Assembly (NCBI GenBank): GCA_965279255.1
Contig: OZ257146.1
Span: 744,001-808,000, forward strand
Length of the DNA stretch: 64,000 nucleotides
Direction of reading: 5' to 3'
DNA from: CAMFLJ01 sp965279255
GTDB lineage: Bacteria; Actinomycetota; Acidimicrobiia; Acidimicrobiales; Acidimicrobilacustridaceae
Shown here: positions 57,355 through 64,000 of the stretch, piece by piece
Numbering within the stretch: the stretch's first letter is position 1
Layout: each line of letters opens with the position of its first letter
Made by a program: the position numbers and the translations under genes
Notes under the pieces: model-generated
What the model was told of the DNA's origin: nothing
Seen by the model: the letters and a program-made list of their open reading frames with translations, nothing else
Databases searched by the model: none

Positions 57355-57825
57355 TCAGAACCCGCCCCAGCCCCGCACCACCAGGCCGCACGACATGAGC
57401 GGCGACCAACCCTCCGGCGAGGGCTCCAGCACGACCATGTCGGCCGAGAGGTCGGGGTGGGCGGCGACGATGGCGGCGAGGCGCCGTTCGATCTCGACCC
57501 GCGTGCGGGTGCCCACCTCGCCGATGTTGTCCGAGTGCATCCCGACCACCACCCGGCTGCGGACCCAGTCGATGGTGGCGATGGGCCGGCGGTCACCGCT
57601 CGGGTAGTCCGCCCGGAGCGTCTGCCAGCAGTCGTCGGGTGTGCGGAGGTCGCCGGCGTCGGCGTGGACGGCGTCGACCATCTCGTGGAGCTGTGACGCG
57701 GTGTAGCGCCGCAGCGGCCCCGGGCCGGGCAGGCCCGTGAAGGCGGTGAGCACCAGGAAGGCGGCGACCGCGACCACGACGGCCGCGGCGATGGCGGCGA
57801 GGCGTCGGCGTCGGGTGCGCAGCAC
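57355..57825 (-). CDS. Hypothetical membrane-anchored exported protein (156 aa)
   Basis: 156 aa, family not recognised. One N-terminal helix (LAAIAAAVVVAVAAFLVLTAF, about 10-30) after a basic RTRRRR, then an exterior domain with LHEMVDAVHADAGDLRTPDDCWQTLRADYPSG, VRSRVVVGMHSDNIGEVGTRTRVEIERRLA and PEGWSPLMSCGLVV. Two cysteines could form a disulphide. GTG at 57825; 43 bp follow the LLM stop. The gap to surE (57228-57354) holds a weak CCCGG/CCGGG hairpin and is otherwise unremarkable. Confidence 0.65.
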   Translation of the reverse strand: MLRTRRRRLAAIAAAVVVAVAAFLVLTAFTGLPGPGPLRRYTASQLHEMVDAVHADAGDLRTPDDCWQTLRADYPSGDRRPIATIDWVRSRVVVGMHSDNIGEVGTRTRVEIERRLAAIVAAHPDLSADMVVLEPSPEGWSPLMSCGLVVRGWGGF

Positions 57826-57868
57826 GGGGTCAGTCTCCCAGGCCTGGCGGCGCGGGACGGCGCGTGGG

Positions 57869-58909
57869 TCAGCCCCGCTCGAAGGCGGGGATGACCTCAC
57901 GGCCGAACAGGCGGATCATCTCCGCGATCTCGTCGAACTCGCCGAGCGACGCCTGGCCGGTGTCGGCCGGGAGGCCGGCGCCGAAGGCGGCGTGCACGTG
58001 ATCGGTGCCGGTGGCCGCCCGGTACCCCTCGATCTGGGCGATGACCCGCTCGGGCCCGCCCCAGAGCAGGCGGTCGGCGGCGATCTCCTCGGGGCTGACC
58101 TCCTCACCGGCGTCGATGCGGGCGAACAGCTCCTTCTCCTCGTCCTCCTCGACCGACTCGCGCCAGTGGGCCATCAGGCCGTCGACGTAGCGGGGGAGGA
58201 CCTCGGTGCGGACCTGCTCGTCGTCGGCGCCGAGCCAGGCGTAGCGCCGCAGGACGAAGTCGGCGGGCTTGCCGAGGGCCTCGCAGGCGGGCCGGTAGAC
58301 GTCGAGGCAGCGCAGGCCGGCCGAGAGCGACTGCACCGGGCCCCAGAGCCAGGCGTCGCCCAGGCGGGCGGCGCGGTCGACGGCGGCGGGCGCCACCCCG
58401 GCGACCCACAGCGGCGGGTTGGGCTGCTGCACGGGGCGGGGGTGGACGGTGAGCTCCGGGAACGACCAGAACCGACCTTCGTAGGCCGTGTCCTCCTGGC
58501 TCCAGACCAGCCGGAGGATCTCGAGGGCTTCCTCCATGCGGGCACCCCGCTGGCGGATGTCGGAGCCATGGACCTCGTACTCCAGCGGCCACCAGCCCAG
58601 CCCCACGCCGAGGCTGATGCGGCCCCCGGAGATCTGGTCGATGGTGGCGACCTGCTCGGCCACGCGCACCGGGTTGTGGATCGGCAGCTGGAAGATGCCC
58701 GTACCGACGCGGATGGTGGACGTGCGGGCGGCGACGGCGGCCAGGAAGGTGAGCGGGTCGGCCATGTTGCCGGCCATGAAGTGGTGATGGCCGATGGTGA
58801 CCGTGTCGAAGCCGGCCTCCTCGGCCACGACCGCCAGCTCGAAGGTCTGGCGGAAGGGGTCGGGGGCCGACAGGTCCTTCAGCAGCGGGAGCGACAGCGA
58901 GAACCTCAC
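57869..58909 (-). CDS. LLM-class flavin/F420-dependent oxidoreductase
   Basis: 346 aa TIM barrel. LAVVAEEAGFDTVTIGHHHFMAGNMADPLTFLAAVAART, IRVGTGIFQLPIHNPVRVAEQVATIDQISGGRISLGVGLGWW and RMEEALEILRLVWSQ are the standard LLM features; the HHHF segment fits the flavin/substrate pocket. GTG overlaps the upstream SDR stop as GTGA, so the pair, and the enoyl-CoA hydratase before it, form one operon. This context suggests a role in acyl-CoA or hydrophobic substrate breakdown; the substrate is unknown. Confidence 0.88.
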   Translation of the reverse strand: MRFSLSLPLLKDLSAPDPFRQTFELAVVAEEAGFDTVTIGHHHFMAGNMADPLTFLAAVAARTSTIRVGTGIFQLPIHNPVRVAEQVATIDQISGGRISLGVGLGWWPLEYEVHGSDIRQRGARMEEALEILRLVWSQEDTAYEGRFWSFPELTVHPRPVQQPNPPLWVAGVAPAAVDRAARLGDAWLWGPVQSLSAGLRCLDVYRPACEALGKPADFVLRRYAWLGADDEQVRTEVLPRYVDGLMAHWRESVEEDEEKELFARIDAGEEVSPEEIAADRLLWGGPERVIAQIEGYRAATGTDHVHAAFGAGLPADTGQASLGEFDEIAEMIRLFGREVIPAFERG

Positions 58910-59793
58910 GGCTCGAAAGGCCCCTTGCCCATCTGGTCGCGGATGGTGACCACCGCCGGGTTGGTCATGCTGCGACGCTGCCAGTTGGCCCCGTCGACCA
59001 CGAGCGTGTGGCCGGAGATGAAGCGGGCGTAGGGCGAGGCGAGGAAGGTGGCGGCCCAGCCGAGCTCGCGGGGCTTGCCCACGCGCAGGGCGGGCTGGCA
59101 CACGTCCTTGTCGTTGGTGCGTACCAGGTTGCTCTGGATGTCGGCGGTCATGTCCTCGTGGGGGAACAGGCCGGGCACCAGCCCGTTCACCTGGATGCCG
59201 TAGGGGCCCCACTCGACGGCGAGGGTCTCGACCATGTTCTTCACGCCGGCCTTGGCCGCCGCGGAGTGGGCGAAGCCGGGGCCGCCGGTCCAGGCGTAGC
59301 TGGCGCCGACGTTGATGATCGAGCCGGGGGTGTTCGCCTCGAGGTGGCGCCGCCCGAACTCGCGGGCGCAGAAGTACGTGCCGTTGAGCGTGATGTCGAC
59401 CACCGTGCGCCAGGCGTTCGGCGACATGTCCTCGGCGGGCACCGGGAAGTTGGCCGCCGCGTTGTTGATCAGCACGTCGGGCAGCCCGAAGCGCTCGGTG
59501 GCCGCGTCGAACGCGGCGGCGATGCTCTCGGGGTCGCGGATGTCGCACTCGACCGTGAGGTTCGGTGCGCCGATCTCGTCCATTGCCTCGGTGGCCTGGT
59601 CGAGGTGCTCGGGCTTGCGGGAGGCGACCACGATGTTGGCGCCGAGGCGGGCGAACTCGCTGGCGATGGCCCGGCCGAGGCCGGTGCCGCCACCGGTGAC
59701 GAACACCGTGACGCCGTCGTAGGTGCCGGCGGGGAGGGCGCTGGCCCCGATGTCGGGCGGGTGGGGCAGGCCGATGGGCTCGGAGGTCGTCAC
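58906..59793 (-). CDS. 2,4-dienoyl-CoA reductase type SDR
   Basis: 295 aa short-chain dehydrogenase. Nucleotide motif TGGGTGLG at 33-40, NNAA at 110-113, Tyr166 in NVGASYAWTG. At the place of the usual YxxxK, S177-A-A-A-K181 (HSAAAKAG) replaces Tyr, exactly as in eukaryotic 2,4-dienoyl-CoA reductase, where the catalytic Tyr is the one before (here Y166). AKAGVKNMVETLAVEWGPYGIQVN follows that group closely. It should reduce 2,4-dienoyl-CoA with NADPH. GTG start, 3 bp after the hydratase stop. Confidence 0.85.
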   Translation of the reverse strand: MTTSEPIGLPHPPDIGASALPAGTYDGVTVFVTGGGTGLGRAIASEFARLGANIVVASRKPEHLDQATEAMDEIGAPNLTVECDIRDPESIAAAFDAATERFGLPDVLINNAAANFPVPAEDMSPNAWRTVVDITLNGTYFCAREFGRRHLEANTPGSIINVGASYAWTGGPGFAHSAAAKAGVKNMVETLAVEWGPYGIQVNGLVPGLFPHEDMTADIQSNLVRTNDKDVCQPALRVGKPRELGWAATFLASPYARFISGHTLVVDGANWQRRSMTNPAVVTIRDQMGKGPFEP

Positions 59794-59796
59794 TGG

Positions 59797-60576
59797 TCAG
59801 CTCCCGGTGTAGGTGGGATCGCGGTCCTCGGCGCGGGCGGCCTTGAACTCGGCGAAGTCGTCGGATCGGTTGAGGAAGGTCTGGTAGACGAGCTCGTCCT
59901 CCATCGAGGCCCGGACCTGGGGCTCGGAGAGGTGCTTGATCACCCGACGGGCCATCTTGATGGTGACCGCCGGAGCGGCGGCGATCTTCTCGGCCATCTC
60001 GCGGGCGGTCGCGTCGAGCTCGTCACGGGGCACCACGCGGGAGACGACGCCGTACGCGAGGGCCTCGGTGGCGCTCATCGGGCGGCCGGTCAGCACCATG
60101 TCGGTGACCACGCCGTGGCCGCACATCTGGAACAGCCGGCTCACCCCGCCGGTGTCGGGGATGACGCCGTGGGTGGCCTCCGGCAGCATGAAGCGGGCGT
60201 CGTCGGAGCAGATGCGGATGTCGCAGAGCAGCGCCCGCTGGAACGAGCCCCCGAGGGCCCAGCCCTGGATGGCGACGATGACCGGGGCCTCCACGTCGAA
60301 CAGCCGGAGGATGCCCTTGTGGCCCCGGGTCATGAGCTGGTGGTGGGTGAGCTCGGTCTTGTTGGTGCCGATGGCCGAGACGTCACGGCCCGACGACCAC
60401 GAGTGGCCCTCGCCCCGCCAGATGACCGCCCGCAGGTCCGGCCGCGACTCGAGCTCGGCCAGGATCTCGAAGAGCTGGGCGTCCATCTCGTCGGTGAACG
60501 CGTTGCGCTTCTCTGGGTTGTCGTTGGTGATCGTGGCGATGCTGCCGTCGACTTCGAGCCTCACCTGGCCGCTCAT
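59797..60576 (-). CDS. Enoyl-CoA hydratase/isomerase family protein
   Basis: 259 aa crotonase. Oxyanion segments GHSWSSGRDVSAI and QGWALGGSFQRAL. The Glu equivalent to rat Glu144 reads as Gln113 in LGGSFQRAL, while the second (PEATHG, E133) is kept, so hydratase activity may be altered and isomerase or other chemistry is possible. ATG with GGGGGGAACC upstream. It is the first gene of the hydratase-SDR-LLM operon and follows kdpE by 38 bp on the same strand. Confidence 0.85.
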   Translation of the reverse strand: MSGQVRLEVDGSIATITNDNPEKRNAFTDEMDAQLFEILAELESRPDLRAVIWRGEGHSWSSGRDVSAIGTNKTELTHHQLMTRGHKGILRLFDVEAPVIVAIQGWALGGSFQRALLCDIRICSDDARFMLPEATHGVIPDTGGVSRLFQMCGHGVVTDMVLTGRPMSATEALAYGVVSRVVPRDELDATAREMAEKIAAAPAVTIKMARRVIKHLSEPQVRASMEDELVYQTFLNRSDDFAEFKAARAEDRDPTYTGS

Positions 60577-60614
60577 CGGTTCCCCCCGGTGCGTGTGATT
60601 CGTGGCAGTGGACC

Positions 60615-61285
<671 letters not shown>

Positions 61286-61289
<4 letters not shown>

Positions 61290-63835
61290 GGGGCTCCGAG
61301 GGTGACGGCGTCGGCCGGGGCCGGCGCGGCGGGCAGGGTGACCACGGCGGTGAGGCCTCCGCCGGGGGTGTCGTCGAGGCGGAGGCGTCCGCCCATGGCA
61401 TCGACGAAGCCCCGGGCGACGGCGAGCCCGAGGCCCACGCCCGGCGGGCTCTGGCGGTCGCCGAGGCGGCGGAAGGGCTCGAAGAGCTGCTCTCGGTCGC
61501 GGGCCGGCACGCCGGGGCCGTGGTCGACCACGCGCAGCTCGACCTCGGTGCCGACCGACCGGGCGACGACAGCGGGGGCGCCGTCGGCTGACCCGTGGCG
61601 CAGGGCGTTGGCCACCAGGTTGGCGACCGAGCGCTGGAGGAGAGCCGGGTCGGCGAGCACCGGGGGAAGGGTGGTGGGCACGTCACGGGTGACGACGCCG
61701 GTGGTCTCGCTGAGGCTGGCGAGGGCACCGTGCACGACCTCGTCGAGGCCGACGGGGGAGAGGACGGGCTGCACGACCCCCGCCTCGAGGCGGCTCATGT
61801 CGAGCAGGTCGCCGACGACCGTGTCGAGGCGGTCGGCCTCCTCGTCGATGGTCTCGAGGAAGTCCCGTTGGGCCTCGGGGGTCCAGGCGATGTCGTCCTG
61901 CAGGAGGCTGGTGGCCGAGGCCTTGATGGAGGCCAGCGGCGTGCGCAGGTCGTGGGACACCGCCCGCAGGATGGCCGTGCGGAGCCGGTCGCCCTGGGCG
62001 GCGGCGGCGGCCTGAGCGGCCTCGCCCTCGAGGCGGCGGCGTTCCAGGGCGTGGCCGAGCTGGGCGGCGAAGGCGCCGAGCACCCGCTGGTCGTCGCCGT
62101 TCAGCGGCGGGCCGCCGTGGACGAGGCGGGCCCCACCGGGGAGCTCGACCCGGGCGAGGCCGTCGTCGGTCGCGGGGGAGGGCGGGCCGGCGAGGGCGCC
62201 GGGCTCGATCGGCGCTCCGGCGGCGGCCTCGATGCGCCACCCGTCGCCGACTGGCACCGCGAGCACCACACCCGTGCGGTCGAAGGTGGTGCACAGCGCG
62301 TCGACGATCTCGGCGGTGGCGTCGTCGCCGCCGACCAGGCTGCCCGCGGCCCGCGCCAGCCCCTCGGCCTCGAGCCGGGCCCGCTCGGCGTCGGCCGAGC
62401 GTTCCGCCATCCTCGACACGAGGGCGCTGACCGCGACCGACACCACGAAGTAGGTGACCAGGGCGACGGCGTCGCCCGCCCCGTCGATGGTGAAGGTGTG
62501 CACCGGTGGGGTGAGGAACCAGGTGACGACCAGGGCCGACACCGCGGCGGTGGTGACGCCGACGGCGAAGCCGCCGAGGAGGGCGCTCACCAGCACGACG
62601 AGGAGGAACAGCAGCAGGTCGGTCGGCAGGTTGGGCTCGGGGTGGACCTGGTCGAGCAGGACCGCCAGCAGGACGACGGCGACCAACGACACGCCGCCGG
62701 CGAACGCCCGGCGGCGCCCGCTCAGGTGCCCTCGGCGTCGGGTGCGCAGTGGGGCGACCTGGTCGTCGGGGCTGTCCTGCTCGCCGTCGTCGCCGATGAC
62801 GTGCACGTCGAGGTCGCCGGCGGCCCGGAGCACCGAGTTGACGATCGAGCCCCGGCGCAGCTCAGCCCAGCGGCTGCGACGGGTGGCACCGAGGACCAGC
62901 TGGGTGGCGTTGCGGGCCCGGGCGAAGCCGCAGAGCGCGGCCGGGACGTCGGTGCCCACGACCTCGTGGTAGCGGCCGCCGAGGTCGGCGAGCAGCCGGC
63001 GGTGCTCCTCCAACGTGGCCTGGTCGACCTCCCGGCCTGGCTGCTGCACGTGCACGCCGAGCAGGTCGGCCGTCGAGCGGCGGGCCAGGCGGGCGGCCCG
63101 TCGGATCAACCGGTCACCCGTCGGCGCGCCGGTGAGGGCCACGACCACCCGCTCCCTGGTCTCCCACCGCTGCGCCGGCTCGTGGTCGTGGAGGCTCTCG
63201 TCGACCTGGTCCGCGACCCAGAGCAGGGCCAGCTCGCGGAGGGCGGCCAGGTTGTCCGGCCGGAAGCGCCCGTCGAGGGCGGCGTCGACGTCGTCGGTGG
63301 GCACCACGTTGCCGTGCACGACCCGGCGCCGCAGGGCTTCCGGGGTCATGTCGACCAGCTCGACCTGGTCGGCGCCGCGCACGACGTCGTCGGGGACGAC
63401 CTCGGACGGGCGCTCGCCGACGATGCGCTCGACGACGTCCTGGAGCGACTCCAGCGACTCGATGCCGACGGTGGCCAGCACGTCGATGCCGTGGGCGAGG
63501 AGGTCCTCGACGTCCTCGTGGCGGGAGCGGTGGCGCGACCCCACGGGGTTGCGGTGGGCGAGGTCGTCGACGACCGCCACCGCCGGACGCCGCGACAGCA
63601 CCGCCTCGAGGTCGAGCTCCTGCACCTCGACCCCGCCCACGACGCCGGTGCGGCGGGGGACGATCTCGAGGCCCTGGAGCATCGCCGCGGTGCGGGGCCG
63701 GCCCCTGGTGTCGGCGTAGGCGACCACGACGTCGGTGCCCCGCTCGTTGCGGCGTCTCGCCTCGTCGAGCATGGCGTAGGTCTTGCCCACGCCGGGGGCG
63801 GCGCCGAGGTAGATCCGCAACCGGCCCCGACTCAC
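61286..63835 (-). CDS. kdpD: Sensor histidine kinase KdpD
   Basis: 849 aa. N-terminal KdpD domain with Walker A GAAPGVGKTYAML, Walker-B-like VVDDLAHRNPVGSRH, then a universal-stress domain (VVVALTGAPTGDRLIRRA), four transmembrane helices (about 400-500), GAF region, HisKA (SHDLRTPLASIK, His) and HATPase (NLVANALRHG, GPGVPARD, GVGLGLAV). The GTG at 63835 gives the family start SRGRLRIYLGAAPG; an ATG at 63868 would overlap the permease gene and lacks spacing from its GAAGAGG. It senses K+ limitation or turgor. VGIESLES replaces the usual VNVQHLES. Confidence 0.93.
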
Positions 63836-63845
63836 GCCGTGGAGC

Positions 63846-64000
63846 CTACGGGCTGACGGCGTCGACATCCTCTTCGTCGTTCTGGGCGGGGTCGCCGAGG
63901 TGGAAGGGCACGAAGGTGACGTTGACGTGCGGGACATCGGCGAGGGTCTTCGCCATCGAGTCCGCGGTGTGGTCGTGGAGGAACCGGTGCCACAGGCGGG
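63846..64000 (-). CDS. C-terminus of an APC-family permease-like protein (gene continues beyond window)
   Basis: 50 residues to the stop TAG: RLWHRFLHDHTADSMAKTLADV then VNVTFVPFHLGDP. The WHRFLHDHTADSMAK...VTFVPF pattern is that of the cytoplasmic end of actinobacterial APC-superfamily permeases (there usually LLHNQTALxLK...VTSVPW). The stop lies 10 bp before the kdpD start, so the three genes may be one transcript. Because only the end is visible, the identification is tentative; it could be a K+ or amino-acid permease. Confidence 0.55.
   Translation of the reverse strand, partial: RLWHRFLHDHTADSMAKTLADVPHVNVTFVPFHLGDPAQNDEEDVDAVSP

Noticed and set aside
63836..63868. kdpD starting at the ATG at 63868
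   Set aside because: It would overlap the permease gene, its GAAGAGG touches the ATG without spacing, and the extra residues do not match KdpD; the GTG at 63835 gives the typical start.

Overview
The window is about 72% GC (judged by eye), tightly packed, and reads as chromosome of a high-GC actinobacterium. Three things point to Actinobacteria, probably the Acidimicrobiia/Iamia-Ilumatobacter side: the complete GlgE alpha-glucan pathway with a fused trehalose synthase-maltokinase, a GT-C mannosyltransferase of the MptB type, and Thr-rich lipoprotein linkers. The lineage call is inference. I see no rRNA, tRNA, CRISPR array, insertion sequence, prophage or integron, and no gene-free stretch over 300 bp. 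The longest gaps are about 180-215 bp, and their contents are described in the entries.

Layout. 1-7.8 kb: the end of an LLM flavin oxidoreductase, a three-copy 62-bp hairpin repeat, then a minus-strand block (nitronate monooxygenase, geranylgeranyl-reductase-type flavoprotein, membrane protein, DUF983, NUDIX, DUF2332), a second DUF983 gene, a chagasin-like lipoprotein and a PH-domain protein. 7.8-16.8 kb: ECF sigma factor, amidohydrolase, 71-aa protein, flippase-like membrane protein, CaiB-type CoA transferase, then ferredoxin, ferredoxin reductase, NUDIX, YhhN and a glutamate-synthase-like flavoprotein. 16.9-38.5 kb is a storage-glucan/trehalose region. On the plus strand glgE, treS-mak, malQ and glgB overlap by 4 bp each and are followed by mptB-like, DUF2127 and corA. 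On the minus strand pepN, glgX, treY and a GT87 gene run back toward corA. 38.5-46.7 kb: PfkB kinase, dienoyl-CoA isomerase, queuosine salvage, phosphohexomutase and an MBOAT/SGNH acylation pair. 46.7-53.3 kb: queF, an S9 peptidase, a 27-codon bL37-like gene, a PHP protein, DUF1269, ychF, DUF192 and rsmI. 53.4-57.8 kb is a block of exported proteins (cupredoxin, beta-helix lipoprotein, DUF1996, lipoprotein SurE, anchored protein). 57.9-64 kb: LLM, 2,4-dienoyl-CoA-reductase-type SDR, enoyl-CoA hydratase, kdpE, kdpD and the end of a permease gene.

How the genes fit together. TreS-Mak turns trehalose into maltose 1-phosphate, GlgE polymerises it, GlgB branches it and MalQ rearranges it. On the opposite strand GlgX and TreY debranch glucan and make maltooligosyltrehalose, but no treZ is present here. 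The DECR-type SDR and ECH1-type isomerase both act on unsaturated fatty acyl-CoA.

Expression signals. At least sixteen genes have a TANNNT (or CANNNT) hexamer ending 6-9 bp before the start codon, the arrangement expected of leaderless mRNAs. Genes inside operons often overlap by GTGA or ATGA. These two rules decided several start codons below.
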